64,000 nucleotides of DNA from Lumbricus rubellus (taxonomy: Eukaryota > Annelida > Clitellata > Crassiclitellata > Lumbricidae): the NCBI GenBank assembly GCA_945859605.1, contig OX243821.1, positions 21,785,505-21,849,504 on the forward strand, given 5' to 3'. The notes below the pieces were generated by a model, which did no database searches, was not told where the DNA came from, and worked only from the letters and a program-made list of their open reading frames with translations. Below, in pieces: positions 12,201 to 20,856 of this stretch (the first letter of the stretch is position 1; every line of letters starts with the position of its first letter). Made by a program: the position numbers and the translations under genes.

Positions 12201-15200
12201 GGGTTGTAGTTGCAAAATTAGTTGCAAGTTCACGCTACTGTAGGCCTACTATATAATATTATGTCCTCCTACCCAGGTTCTTGTCCTCTTAATCCTATAG
12301 ACAGAGAGTGTGTTACTCGCCCTACATTAAATTTTGTGAGTTGAGTACACTATGTGTATCTGCGTGTAGGCATATAGGCCTACCCTCGGCCAAAGCCTTT
12401 GCAAAGTTCAAAGTGTTTTCTATATATATTGTACAATGTACATCTCCAACGGTCGTGTTCTGATATTGCCAGTTCCAAACCTGGACAAAGTGGGGAACGA
12501 TAAACACATTTTATGACTTAGCTTCGTCAAGCAGGAATTTTGCCTACTGCTATTTTTCTAATTATGAAAGGAAGGAGGAATTTCTGACCATTTGAAAGAT
12601 GTAGACGAGTGATGTGTAGACTCGAACACCTTTGGAGAAACGTAACTCCAGATACTAAAAGAAAAACAAAGTAATTGACACTGTGTTAAGGCTTGCTATT
12701 AATTTGTTAAAATGTCGTCAACTTTAAGGCAAGTCTGGTTTTTCGGGCAAACACAGCCCCGGACTAAACAAAAGGTCGTCAACTTTTTGCCGGATATATT
12801 TTTCGGGCAGAAGTTAAATCTTTGCCCCCCCCCCACTGCTAAAATCTCCCGTACGCCTATGGTGGATTTAGTATTATTATTTGATTCAATATACAAAAAC
12901 AACAACAACAATAAAAATAGGCCTATGTTTCGTTTATTCAATAATCCTGTTGAGTGTTGACACATCGCAACCGGAAACTGTATACAGTTATGCAGTACGA
13001 ACAAGTCATGCAATTCAAGCAATTCACAAGGACGCAAATTACAGAAGACCTAAGCTTGAGTCACAAAGTTGCAGCCTTGCCAGGCGCAAGGTCTGTGTAC
13101 TTTTGCTGACAACTAAGCTTAGTGAATGGATGAAGAGCGGAACTAGGGTACTACGGGGCTCGAACTCAAGAACATCAAGCCAGAGTGTAATCCATTAGGC
13201 TATACTAACCCTTATCTAATTTACTACATTAGGCCTTTAAATACAATACAGGCCTATACATAAATCGGATACTCTATTGTATTGTATTGTTTTGTATTGT
13301 ATTATAGGCTATTGTATGGATGGAATAAGGATCAGCGAGTCGATATAGTGCAATACAATAAGTCGGTTACTCTATTGTATTGTATTGTATCAGATTGTAT
13401 GATTATAATCATTGTATGGATGGAATAAGGATCAGCGAGTCGATACAATGCAATACAATAAGTCGGTTACTCTTTTGTATTGTATTGCATTGCATTCCAT
13501 TGATTTTTATTGTATTGCATTACATTGCATTCCATTGATTTTTATTGTATTGCATTGCATTGCATTCCATTGATTTTTATTGTATTGCATTGCATTGCAT
13601 TCCATTGATTTTTATTGTATTGCATTGCATTGCATTCCATTGATTTTTATTGTATTGCATTGCATTGTATTGTATTGTATCAATTCGCCCGATTCTAATT
13701 CCATCTATAGGGCCTACTTGAACCCAACCACAAAGACGAAAATCAATCTACAATTTTAAACTGCGACGAATCCAATTTAAATAACTAATTTATGCAAATG
13801 TATACTTTGTTTATCTAGATTGTGTCACTCGTGCTTTTTTGTAGAGACACTGTGTATTGCTAGCTGTACAAGTGGATGCACTCAGATTCGCATAACAAGC
13901 ATTAATTTTGGTAACATTATATTGTTGTTGAGCAACAACTACATGAAGACTGTTCTGGTGGCCTTTAGTCAGTCCTTAATTTGACTTCATGATGAAAATC
14001 ACGTCACTATTTTTCTCCTTGAATTTAAAGCATTTCGACCTTAGACTGCATATTTTTCAGGCGATTGACTTTCCGTGCATAAGACAATAATTGTAATTGT
14101 GTGTTCCTGTGAATTGTTTCAATTGCATAGGCTTAACTACAAGCGTACAGCGTAGCCGGTAGCGGTCCACCAAGTGCCAATCGGTTTATTGAATAAAGTA
14201 AATTGTTATTATTACCTAATCACGGTTTACTATCAAAACCGCGCACACAAAACCGCGCACCCTCAGAACCGCGCACGATCATTACCGCGCTTGTTTGCAT
14301 ATCTGTTCAAATTCGAAATTGTAACGTTCGATGGGCTTCGAACATTCTTAACGACGATCCTAACCACTCTTGTTTGAGCATCTGTTAAAGCGGTGTTACG
14401 ACAACAGTTACTGGTCTGCATACAACTGGTCCAGCGCTTGAGAAATGGAAGCTGGGATCAGTTTTTTTAGGTGAAATGGAGGCTGGGTTGATGAAAAACG
14501 CAAAAGAAATTGAGGCTGGATGAAGGTTCTTCCTTTCTTTTACAGGTAAAATAGAAGCTGGATTAACAAAAATAACGCATGAGAAATGGAAGCTGGATGG
14601 AGGTATTTTTAGATATGAAATAGAAACTGGATTGACTAAAATAACGCATGAGAAACGGAAGCTGGATGAAGCTATTTTAGATATGAAATAGAAGCTGGAT
14701 TGACGAAAATAACGCATGAGAAACGGAAGCTGGATGCATGTTGAAATACTTGAATGCGGTTACGATAGTGCGCGGTAATGATCGTGCGCGGTTCTGAGGG
14801 TGCGCGGTTTTGTGTGCGCGGTTTTGTGTGCGCGGTTTTCTGTGCCGGTTTTGACCGGATACCCCTATTCACAAACAAACAGTACCCGGTAGTGGAATAA
14901 ACCGAAATACTTATGTATCTTAAAATTCATGTCTGATTTGTTTGTGTTCCTATGCATTGTTTCAATTGCATAACTACCGGCGTCTACCAGCCGGATTGCT
15001 CAATAAAGAAAGTTGTTATTGTTATTAAAACGACAAATAAACAGTAGTGGAATAAACCGAGATGAAATAGTCTAATTATGTTTATATTCAAAACACGTGA
15101 GTGAAGTAATCCCCTTGAAACCACCTGATGAACCAACTGCATCTCATCACAAAGCTGAGTAACTATTTCCACATCAAAAGCAAGGACTCAGACATAGGCC

Positions 15201-18200
15201 TAACAGTGTTCACAATGTGTACAATGTTCCTGGCTGAAAAGACAACTCAACGAACAGTTGTTTACCTTGCATTTCAATTCATTGACTCATTCGAGATCAT
15301 AGTTCACGTTTACAAAGTTCCTGGTTCACTGAAAAGACAGCTCAACTAACTGTTTACCTTGCATTTCAATTCATTGACTCATTCAAGATCATAGTTCACG
15401 GAGTCCTTATAAATAATTGGTCATTCTGCGCACCACTTTCAATATCATAGAGACCCCTGTTACAGTAGCTCAGAGCGAACCCAACTTAACAATTTCCAGT
15501 CCATAGTACTACTTCGACCATCCAATTGAACTTTACTAGTGGGGTACTGCGGTCGCGACCCTAGTGCACCCCACTGCCACGCAGGTCTATCCAAACACTT
15601 GGATCTCATTTGAATAGAGCTCGTAAGAAAATGAGGTTACGAACTTATACATAAGTAGGCAGATGTACAGATGCATAGCTAGGTTTCTCTTGATATGCAC
15701 TAGTTTCATCTGGTTATATACTTATAACATGATATAAATATATCATATACAGGGTGGGCCAATAGGAATGCAACAACTTTGACGCCTTATAACTTGAACA
15801 TTTTTTATCCTAACATCGTGATCAATATACTAAATTGAAGGTAATTATCCATTCTACTGCTGTGTAAAATCTTGCGCTGATGTACGGCACCGTTTAAATA
15901 AAAATATTGGTGCGACGCACACCTCTCAATTTTGAATGTAAATAATGAACATCATGGCGCCGCTCACGGAAGAGGATAGAATTTCAATCAGAATCTTAAG
16001 AGTAGAAAACGAATACAAAGCACACCAGATGTTGATAGAATTCCCTTCTAGAATATGGAATAAATATGCTCTACATCGATTGATTTGTTTAATTGATGCC
16101 ACGGGAACGTCTAACAACCGCAACTGTGGTCGCAAACGTTCTCCCGCCGGCGCATCGTTCACGTCATACGGTTGCCTATCTGAACGCTAACGTACCAGAG
16201 TTTATTGAACCGGAGAACTGGCCACCGAACAATCCGGATTTAAACCCGGTTGACTATTCGATATGGGGTTGTCTTTAGCAACTGGTCTATCGTGAACCGA
16301 TACGTGACGTTGAACATTTGAAAAAATTGATTGTTTACTGCTGGGTTGAAATAACCCGAGCACTGGTGGACTCAGCCATCGATCAATGGTCGTCTCGTGT
16401 CCATGCTGTCATTATAGCACGTGGTGGACATATTGAATATTTGTTTGACTTATGATAAATTCACTCATGAATTGATATTAATTGTTAGAACTAGTGATTG
16501 TTTAGAATTGAGTCATTGACATATTAAGTTTAAGACTTTTGGTTTTTTCTTGCAGTTTCATGGCAAAAAAGGGACATCGAACATTAATAGCATTATCTCA
16601 AAAAGTCGTAATAGTATCCCTTAGATATTTTACAGATTGATAAAATGGATAATTATGTTCAATCTGATATATAGGACAAGACGCTCAGATAAAGATTGCT
16701 TAAGTTATAAGGCGTCAAAGTTGTTGCATTCCTATTGGCCCACCCTGTATGTATACACGAAACAACATGAAAATCTTGTGTATATAATATAATGTATAAA
16801 TATATACACGTTATATACAAGCAGCTGTAAAGCAACTGTAAACATTAGAGACCAATAGAGAGTGATCAGTTTAAATATACATCGTGTGTCACTTTATAAT
16901 AATATTATATTATGCAAGTGCGTGCTTTGTACGAGTATAATCGGTCTAACTGCCAATCGTTGGGCTACCATGCAGGCACAGGGGCGGATACAGAAATTTT
17001 CGAAGGGGGGGGGAACCTTTCGGTACCCCTGCCAAAATAAGTGATGACCTTTTTTGGTCATCTCGTCGTAATCTCTTGGGAAGATACTATGACCTCTCTA
17101 GTCGTATGCTACTTTTCTCTCTCACCTTATCTCGTTGCATTGATTTAAAGCTTGTTGAAATCAAATGGGGGCCACGTCTTATACACTTTTGAAATGGAGG
17201 CCATGGCCGAATTCCCCCGGATCCGCTCCTGACCAGGCATACCTTATTCTACAAGCTTGTGTTATATGAAGCCCGTGTTTTGTAACAATAAAACGACTTA
17301 AATTTGTTCCGCTCACGTCTAGCTCCACCATGGATCCAATCCTAAAGGACACTCCTCTTAACCCTCGGGCTACCAGGGGGGGTTGTAACCACCCCCCCCC
17401 CTAGGTTTTTTTCAAATAAAACTTTTTGCGTTTGGAATAAAATTTTGACGTTTTAGGTAGCTGTAGAGGATTCATTTGCGCACATTTTGAGCTAAAATGT
17501 GTGATGATATACCATACCATTCAAAAGTTATACCCGATATACCCGAGGCACCAGGGGGGTGGATACCACCCCCCCCCTTAGATTATTGGCTATATCTTAT
17601 CCGTCCTTTGACATGAAGAGACACCAATTACATCATTCTGTAGAGGGAATGTGGGGCTACATTTTGGTGGTCACGGAGTTGTCTTTTGACAACCGGAAGT
17701 GCTCAAAATAAATTAAAATATATAAAAAGGTGTTTTATTTTCATAAAATTTTCATGTTTTTCCTATTAAAAATTATTCATAATTAATTTTTCAAGAGAAA
17801 TAAATTATGCCATTCTATAGAGGGCATTTAGGGCTATTTTTTATACTAATTAATTTGATATTTGATGATCGGAAGTGCTCAAAATAAATTTAAATGTGTG
17901 AAAATGTTGGGGGTTTTTTTACAACGCAAACCGATAAGTCTGCGTAAACGTTTTTCAGCAGCTAATACATGTTTTTTTCCTTTTTATTGTAATTAAAACT
18001 ATCTTATTACTAGTTTTTATAGTTGGATATTGGACTTTATTATATGTAAACTATTTTTAAATAAATAAATTATGTTAAAAACACAGAATCTAATATTTTG
18101 CTTATCCGAAAGTATACATTTTGTGGAATCGACGGGTGCCTACGGTAAAAAATTCATAACTTCGGGGTGCTTTCATATATTTTAAACCTAAATATACCAT

Positions 18201-20856
18201 TTTGTGCAGAAATGAATGCTGAATCCATTGGTGTATTACAAGTTATGATAACTCAAACCAAACCCAAAATCCAGGGGGGGGTGGTAACCAACCCTCCCTT
18301 GGTAGTCAGTGTTACAAAAAAAGCTTGGTAGCCCGAGGGTTAAAAGCTAGCCTACTATAAGACTTAATTTCGCTCTGGTTGGCTTGTTTCGGTTAAACGT
18401 CACTGTGGGATAACTAAGATCATTAGGGTCGCCCTCCTTTAGCCAAGCTTGGGACTGGTACTGCCAAAGTGCTAGCAGTAGCGGAGTTCCCCTCTCATTA
18501 GCGATTATGATTTCCTCCTGACTACACATAGGACAATAATAATATAATCTAACTCGAAGCAGAGCTCGTGAATAAGCTGATGCACTGAGCATGACGCTTT
18601 AGAAGTGGCGCTTTATAAGCTTAGCCTATAAATAGCTTGAGATAAGAAGAAAGTTTTTACAGCAATTGAACATTGAGATTAACTTTATTTAGTTGATTAT
18701 TTTCCAGATTTTTACGATGTTATTGATCTTTCGAGTGGACCAATAAAATGTGAGGAGATCTGTTTGCTGTATTTTACTAAACAGACCTGGGAATCGATGT
18801 CGCTAAATGTACACAAAGAAATTTAAAAATATCGGTTGTAAATAGAAGATGTGGAATATAAATTATAATTACACAGTATATAAAAATATTATGGGTCTAT
18901 GTCTATGTATATTATTATACAGATTATATGTATAGACTATAATAATATAGATAGGCTATATTTGCATATTTTCCATAAATTTCGGTCAAGTTGACAAGCC
19001 GCAATACAACCAGTAGTGTGAATTGAAAGTAATTAAAGATAAGAATTGTTTGTCTCATTTACAATGTTATTGGTCTGTTGAACAAAACATGTTGAGTGGA
19101 TCAATAAAAGTGAAGAGTGGTTATTTTGTATTTTACCGACACACCTGGGGATCGATGTCACCAAATGTACACAAAGAATTTTAAAATATTGGGTGTAAAT
19201 AAATGGAAGATGTGCAATTTATTATTATACAGAATACATGTAATAGGCCTATATAACTGTATATTTTTCTTTAATTTAGATCAAGTTGACAAGCTGCAAT
19301 ACGAAGTGAATTGAAAGTGATTGAAGATCTATAAGGCAGTTGAGTGAACCATTGAAAGTAAAGAGATCTGTTAGTTGTATTTTACCAACACAGTGGGGAT
19401 TGGTGTCACCAAAATATAGGCCAATACAAGGAATTTTAAAGTATCGAGTGTAGACTAAATAAAATATGTGGAATATATTGCAAAGTATCATTATATATAA
19501 CTCCGTGAAATTGACCTACTAGTTCAGGATGCGCCTCTGAGGAGTTTCTCTTAAAGTGGCGCTATATAAATTCATGCCAACGATTACAATTACAGTGTAT
19601 CTCCTGACTGTTATCATTATTATTCTCAAACGCCTGCAGCATTCAAACAAACATGCTACAGCCACCTACGCGAATTAACAAACAATCACCGTCACGGACA
19701 ATAGCCGCACAATGGCATTGTAAAACCGCGTGAAGTTATGTATACGCCTGGCAGCTTCAGACGTGAATAGTCTCGGAAGCATGTCGTGCTCCATCCGAGC
19801 GTTTCGGGGGCGTGGTGATATAGACGAAAAGAACATTACTAGATCTTGTCATTACAGATGATGAAATAACCACTGTTTACAGTCAGAGTTACCTGGCCAT
19901 GACAAAAACTGGCGTATGCCTATTCCATTCAACGGCATGTAATTCATATAGCGACGATAAGAACTCACTAAACGTTCAATGTGGAGAGAAAGCAGCAGCA
20001 GGGCCTACCAATGTAACGGTTGCGCGCAATTAATATAGCGCCTATATGAACTCCATTAGGAACTACATGTACATGTAATCACGGAGATGAAAGCAGCAAG
20101 AGTAAAAGGCAGAGCGCCACCGTTGCGCCCAATTTATATAGCGGCCACAAACACAAAACGCCCACAAGTAGCTACATGTAAGTATGGCTACGACCTTGAA
20201 CAACTCCTTCACTCGCAATTGATCGTGCGCTTTGGCGTGAAACTCGGATGCAGTGTCCGCGCTGTAGTCGGGAGCGCCTCTGAGTAGCGAGCTTGGAAGG
20301 GTGCTACAGCAAAAGCGAAAGAAAAAGTAATAAAATAAATATAAAGACTAAAGCAGCAGTAGTAAGAGAAGTTGCCCCTCCCCAGTTGCGCTAAATCTCT
20401 GTTGCGTCCACGAAATCGTCCATTGAGAGTGTGATATGGAGCTATGGAAGCAACAGGAGTGGAAGGGGGACTCACCTCAAAGACGCTCGTCAACTCCAGA
20501 TCATAGAAGATAGGAACAAAGATGTATGCGGACACAGGAATAACGAGACAATAGGACAACCAGATCATCCAGTACAGCGTCCCGTACGTAGCGATCTCGG
20601 CCGGCGTCCCCAGCAGGGTAATTGCCGACATGAAGCTTGCAAGCAACGACAGCGCCACGGGGAAGACTCCCATCGATCTCCCGGCCATCAGGAACTCGGA
20701 AGTCGTCTTCTGCTTGGCACCGGTGCAGCCGTAGTAGAGACCGATGACGGAGGAGATGAGGAGGAGGACGGCGAATACGACGTAGTCCCACGGTGTGAAC
20801 TTGTTGTTCGGGAATCCCACGAGATCCTCGCCTGGCGCCGTTTCGTTCAACATCAT
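184..20856 (-). CDS. SLC5A8-like: SLC5-family sodium-coupled transporter (SMCT-like), exons 1-10, 3' end outside window
   Basis: This is a split gene of ten coding exons: 20476-20856, 12589-12654, 11509-11560, 11011-11078, 9007-9161, 7641-7781, 5819-5948, 4483-4568, 3951-4066 and 184-251. Every junction has AG/GT borders and the phases join into about 421 residues without a stop. SLC5 proteins are membrane symporters that use the sodium gradient to import small solutes. SLC5A8 and SLC5A12 carry monocarboxylates such as lactate and butyrate. Visible hallmarks are WDYVVFA and [13 protein letters not shown] in exon 1, YLELRF in exon 2, LYAP in exon 3, KAVMWTDV in exon 5, YGVNQAQ in exon 6, YHDCDP in exon 7, and GAL|ST across exons 8/9. 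That Ser-Thr pair aligns with the sodium-binding serine/threonine of NIS. YHDCDP favours the SLC5A8/12/5 branch over SLC5A6. The substrate cannot be told from sequence. The last ~190 codons lie beyond base 1. Confidence 0.9.
277..372. repeat. degenerate TCAA/CAAT tetranucleotide repeat
   Basis: An imperfect tract of TCAA-type units in the intron after exon 9. A short TGAT tract at 652-671 is of the same kind on the other strand. Confidence 0.8.
680..825 (-). repeat. diverged tRNA-derived SINE (head)
   Basis: On the minus strand it reads as a tRNA-like head with a box A around GTGTAGCGG and a degenerate box B near GCAGGTTCAAATC. It is the oldest-looking copy of the SINE family seen at 4718, 40631 and 61858. 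Confidence 0.65.
1101..1124. repeat. 24-bp perfect palindrome with adjacent half copy
   Basis: The arms are CCAAAACGCAGT and its exact complement. A half copy (GTACTGCGTTTTGGCTTGAC) lies upstream near 1059-1078. It sits in an intron and its function is unknown. Confidence 0.75.
1125..2360. other. intron sequence, nothing recognised
   Basis: AT-rich intronic DNA between exons 9 and 10. I see no coding segment, structural RNA or clear repeat. Confidence 0.5.
2765..3157 (-). pseudogene. PHD-finger fragment of a pogo-like transposase
   Basis: A 130-residue frame. Residues 6-76 are Lys/Arg-rich and hold two copies of a ~35-residue unit (TCRE.KPRGRK.KCDVLEP). Residues 85-129 form a complete C4HC3 PHD finger: C85, C88, C104, C107, H112, C115, C126, C129, with W101 and W110. 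C-terminal PHD-like fingers are known in some jerky/pogo-type transposases. Here the DNA-binding and DDE parts are missing, so the frame is most likely a leftover 3' end. It could still be expressed as a stand-alone finger; nothing in the sequence shows that. Confidence 0.65.
3305..3450. repeat. three 47-bp tandem units with palindromic core
   Basis: Each unit holds CCTATGCCTCCAATGT and the palindromic AAGACGCCCATGGGCATCTT. The core resembles the inner end of the transposon's inverted repeat and may be subterminal transposase-binding sites. A related copy lies at 2568-2606. Confidence 0.7.
3951..4066 (-). CDS. SLC5A8-like: SLC5A-like exon 9
   Basis: A 116-bp exon that reads (S)[19 protein letters not shown] and continues to SKII. 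The acceptor is TTTCTAG and the donor GTAAGC. It completes the ALST.SS.LNSLA motif of the sodium-binding helix; a cytoplasmic loop follows. Confidence 0.92.
4105..4165 (-). repeat. SINE tail fragment
   Basis: TTTATATAGCGCCTCTTCAAG is the reverse complement of the conserved SINE tail described at 61858. It lies just upstream of exon 9. Confidence 0.6.
4483..4568 (-). CDS. SLC5A8-like: SLC5A-like exon 8
   Basis: An 86-bp exon that reads LLPLYVMD, then [16 protein letters not shown]. The acceptor is TTGCAG and the donor GTTTAC. PG.PGLF.AC..SG.L is the conserved SLC5 block just before the sodium-site helix. Confidence 0.92.
4718..4937 (-). repeat. tRNA-derived SINE, near full length
   Basis: The minus strand has a perfect box A (TGGTGTAGTGGG) and box B (GGTTCGAATCC) of a pol III promoter. 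A ~150-bp body follows and ends in the GGAGCGC...AAGAGCGC tail. It lies in the intron between exons 7 and 8. Confidence 0.85.
5095..5335 (-). repeat. tRNA-derived SINE, rearranged
   Basis: It has the same tail (ATGTGCACTTGTTATAGCGC) and head (CACCACCGCG) as the copy at 4718, but the middle is replaced and box B is damaged. Confidence 0.7.
5336..5530 (+). repeat. dispersed ~200-bp repeat, family D
   Basis: It shares TAAATTACTTCCAATCGG and AGAACTGCRCATTTTGTGTA with copies at 26700 (minus), 44100 and 47050. No coding capacity or clear inverted ends. Confidence 0.7.
5666..5810. mobile_element. MITE inserted at the exon 7 splice donor
   Basis: Ends of the GGTGAGGATTG / CAATTCTTACACC type define the element, related to copies at 7187, 52517 and 59905. 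It is flanked by the octamer CATCCTAC at 5658-5665 and 5811-5818. The right copy is exactly the complement of the exon 7 donor GTAGGATG. Confidence 0.65.
5819..5948 (-). CDS. SLC5A8-like: SLC5A-like exon 7
   Basis: A 130-bp exon carrying a transmembrane segment followed by EYHDCDP and ending SDQ at phase 0. The acceptor is TATATAG and the donor GTAGGATG. The donor octamer is repeated about 150 bp further into the intron, flanking a MITE (see 5666-5810). Confidence 0.92.
6008..6241. mobile_element. hAT-like MITE, CATGGGCGGAG family
   Basis: Inverted ends CATGGGCGGAG / CTCCGCTCATG are flanked by the perfect 8-bp duplication CGTCAGGG (6000-6007 and 6242-6249). There is no ORF. It lies in the intron between exons 6 and 7. 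Confidence 0.8.
7187..7321. mobile_element. MITE, GGTGAGAATTG family
   Basis: A ~135-bp element with inverted ends GGTGAGAATTG / CAATTCTCACAC. The target duplication is unclear. Confidence 0.65.
7406..7616. mobile_element. hAT-like MITE, CAGGGCCAGATTAAG ends
   Basis: Inverted ends CAGGGCCAGATTAAG / CTTAATCCGGCTCTG are flanked by AATAGGGT and AATATGAT, a likely decayed 8-bp duplication (6 of 8). The element ends 24 bp from the exon 6 donor. Confidence 0.7.
7641..7781 (-). CDS. SLC5A8-like: SLC5A-like exon 6
   Basis: A 141-bp exon encoding [11 protein letters not shown], then a hydrophobic stretch, then [10 protein letters not shown]. The acceptor is CTGTAG and the donor GTAAGC. YGVNQ.Q.QR is an SLC5 family signature. 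A MITE ends 24 bp beyond the donor. Confidence 0.93.
7804..7960. repeat. fragment of a dispersed repeat (GGTAAGGGGCGTC)
   Basis: The motif AAAGGTAAGGGGCGTC occurs twice here and again near 4249. Full extent unknown. Confidence 0.45.
8060..8250 (+). repeat. second tRNA-like SINE
   Basis: Box A TGGCGCAGTGGAT and a weak box B GAGTTCTATTCTC are followed by the TTCTTGAAATAGCGCTG tail. The head differs from the family at 4718 but the tail is shared. Confidence 0.65.
8268..8965 (+). repeat. four tandem ~180-bp units built from a SINE tail
   Basis: Each unit has ATTTCATAAATCACTCAAGT, GGAGCGCTCCTGGAT..TTTCTTGAAG..GCGCTATA, then a (GAAT)n tract. Units are diverged. The array fills most of the intron between exons 5 and 6. 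Confidence 0.75.
9007..9161 (-). CDS. SLC5A8-like: SLC5A-like exon 5
   Basis: A 155-bp exon that starts [11 protein letters not shown] and ends EFW plus two bases. The acceptor is ACACAG and the donor GTGAGT. The GG(L/M)KAV.WTD motif is near-invariant in sodium:solute symporters. The phase-2 end joins exon 6 as Asn. Confidence 0.93.
9367..9699. mobile_element. hAT-like MITE, CAGGGCCGTAG family
   Basis: Inverted ends CAGGGCCGTAG / CTACGGCCTTG have a perfect 8-bp duplication TATGCAGT at 9359-9366 and 9700-9707. A partial relative is at 56519. Confidence 0.85.
10033..10948. repeat. perfect (CAC)n trinucleotide tract, ~305 units
   Basis: 916 bp without a single interruption, flanked by CCGCCGCCATCATCATC on the right. 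It lies between exons 4 and 5; in the sense of the host gene it is (GGT)n. Frames through it are open on both strands but encode only homopolymers and are not genes. Confidence 0.97.
11011..11078 (-). CDS. SLC5A8-like: SLC5A-like exon 4
   Basis: A 68-bp exon that reads (V)TGLNKW...[10 protein letters not shown]. The acceptor is TTTCAG and the donor is GTAAGA. GVVCTFY is strongly conserved in SLC5A8. The donor lies only about 60 nt from the giant trinucleotide repeat in the next intron. Confidence 0.9.
11217..11353 (-). repeat. tRNA-derived SINE, truncated
   Basis: It has the head and body of the 4718 family (GCAGCCGGAGGGTTGCAAG, box B degenerate) without the tail. It lies between exons 3 and 4. 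Confidence 0.75.
11509..11560 (-). CDS. SLC5A8-like: SLC5A-like exon 3 (micro-exon)
   Basis: A 52-bp exon that reads [17 protein letters not shown] plus one base. It has an ATAG acceptor and a GTAAGT donor. The LYAP...LAL block is the conserved IYAPALAL motif of SLC5A8/SLC5A5. Its phase-1 end fits the TG start of exon 4 and restores the VTG motif. Confidence 0.88.
11561..12588. other. intron 2-3, nothing recognised
   Basis: AT-rich intron with a short (AAC/ATA)n patch near 11620-11660. No other feature seen. Confidence 0.5.
12589..12654 (-). CDS. SLC5A8-like: SLC5A-like exon 2
   Basis: A 66-bp exon of 22 whole codons. It begins YLELRF immediately after a TTTTAG acceptor and ends QM before the donor GTCAGA. 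YLELRF is the SLC5 signature directly after transmembrane segment 3. Both ends are phase 0, matching exons 1 and 3. Confidence 0.9.
12700..12865. mobile_element. fragment of a CATAGGCGTA-family MITE
   Basis: It ends ATCTCCCGTACGCCTATGG and carries TTTCGGGCA blocks, like the intact copies at 58579 and 62213. The other end is missing. It lies right next to exon 2 in the intron between exons 1 and 2. Confidence 0.55.
13125..13205 (-). repeat. tRNA-like sequence, probably a SINE head
   Basis: The minus strand reads TAGCCTAATGGATT (box A) and GAGTTCGAGCCCC (box B) with tRNA-like spacing. It does not fold into a complete tRNA by eye, so a SINE or tRNA pseudogene is more likely. Confidence 0.5.
13255..13680. 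repeat. two nested minisatellites (TATTG-rich)
   Basis: Two ~100-bp units containing GGATGGAATAAGGATCAGCG are followed by five ~35-bp units TGCATTGCATTCCATTGATT up to 13660. All lie in the first intron. Confidence 0.85.
14095..15030. repeat. composite element: direct repeats around a long inverted repeat
   Basis: Outer direct copies (TTTCAATTGCATA...CAATAAAG/GAATAAAG...TTGTTATT) lie at 14095-14217 and 14932-15030. Inside is a ~56-bp inverted repeat at about 14236-14291 and 14768-14823, built of AACCGCGCAC units. Between the arms are ~5 diverged units of GAAATGGAAGCTGGAT. No ORF is visible. Confidence 0.75.
15750..16747 (+). mobile_element. Tc1/mariner-type element, internally deleted
   Basis: Inverted repeats of 47 bp (46 match) lie at 15750-15796 and 16701-16747. 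They start CAGGGTGGGCCAATAGG and are flanked by TA at both ends. The interior holds broken transposase pieces. It lies in the first intron. Confidence 0.9.
15945..16457 (+). pseudogene. broken Tc1/mariner transposase
   Basis: The first piece starts with Met at 15945 and reads as a short helix-rich N-terminus. Around 16200-16278 another frame gives [12 protein letters not shown], the motif that precedes the last catalytic acid in mariner/Tc1 enzymes, then an in-frame stop (TAG at 16276). Residues like HLKKLI and [10 protein letters not shown] continue beyond. The middle, including the first catalytic Asp region, is missing, so the protein is inactive. Confidence 0.8.
16979..17231. mobile_element. 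hAT-like MITE, CAGGGGCGGATAC family
   Basis: Inverted ends CAGGGGCGGATACAGAAAT / GGATCCGCTCCTG are flanked by TGCAGGCA and ACCAGGCA (6 of 8). A second copy is at 43390. Confidence 0.7.
17358..18343. mobile_element. piggyBac-like non-autonomous element
   Basis: The 18-bp ends TTAACCCTCGGGCTACCA and their exact complement bound a ~980-bp element. TTAA target duplication and CCCT-starting ends are typical of piggyBac. Inner copies of CCAGGGGGG...GGTAACCA occur near 17375, 17550 and 18271. No transposase ORF. Confidence 0.8.
18368..18505 (+). repeat. dispersed repeat, family E
   Basis: It shares CGCCCTCCT...CTTGGGACTGG.ACTG and GTTAAACGTCACTGTGG with copies at 29070 (minus), 48725 and 61435 (minus). 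No ORF. Confidence 0.7.
18660..19500. repeat. three diverged ~300-bp tandem units
   Basis: Units share GATCTGTT..TGTATTTTAC, GGGGATCGATGTCACCAAA and AGAAGATGTGGAATAT. They lie in the first intron and encode nothing visible. Confidence 0.75.
19527..19575 (+). repeat. SINE tail fragment
   Basis: GCGCCTCTGAGGAGTTTCTC then GTGGCGCTATATAAATTC matches the shared SINE tail. Confidence 0.6.
20208..20300 (+). repeat. SINE body and tail fragment
   Basis: CGTGAAACTCGGATGCAGTG to GGGAGCGCCTCTGAGTAG is the 3' half of the 4718 SINE family, just downstream of exon 1 in the gene's sense. Confidence 0.75.
20476..20856 (-). CDS. SLC5A8-like: SLC5A-like exon 1 (start codon, residues 1-127)
   Basis: The exon opens with two adjacent ATG codons at 20856 and 20853; the first is taken as the start. 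It encodes 127 residues ending in TSVFE, followed by the donor GTGAGT, phase 0. Three hydrophobic segments are visible, around residues 24-44, 62-84 and 92-115. Between the first two is the family motif [13 protein letters not shown]. The open frame runs on past the donor to 20209 only by chance. Confidence 0.93.

Noticed and set aside
12712..13037. ORFs of 82-112 codons on both strands
   Set aside because: They run through a MITE fragment; FFGQ/CPKN-like words are translations of the repeated MITE motif, also seen at 58604.
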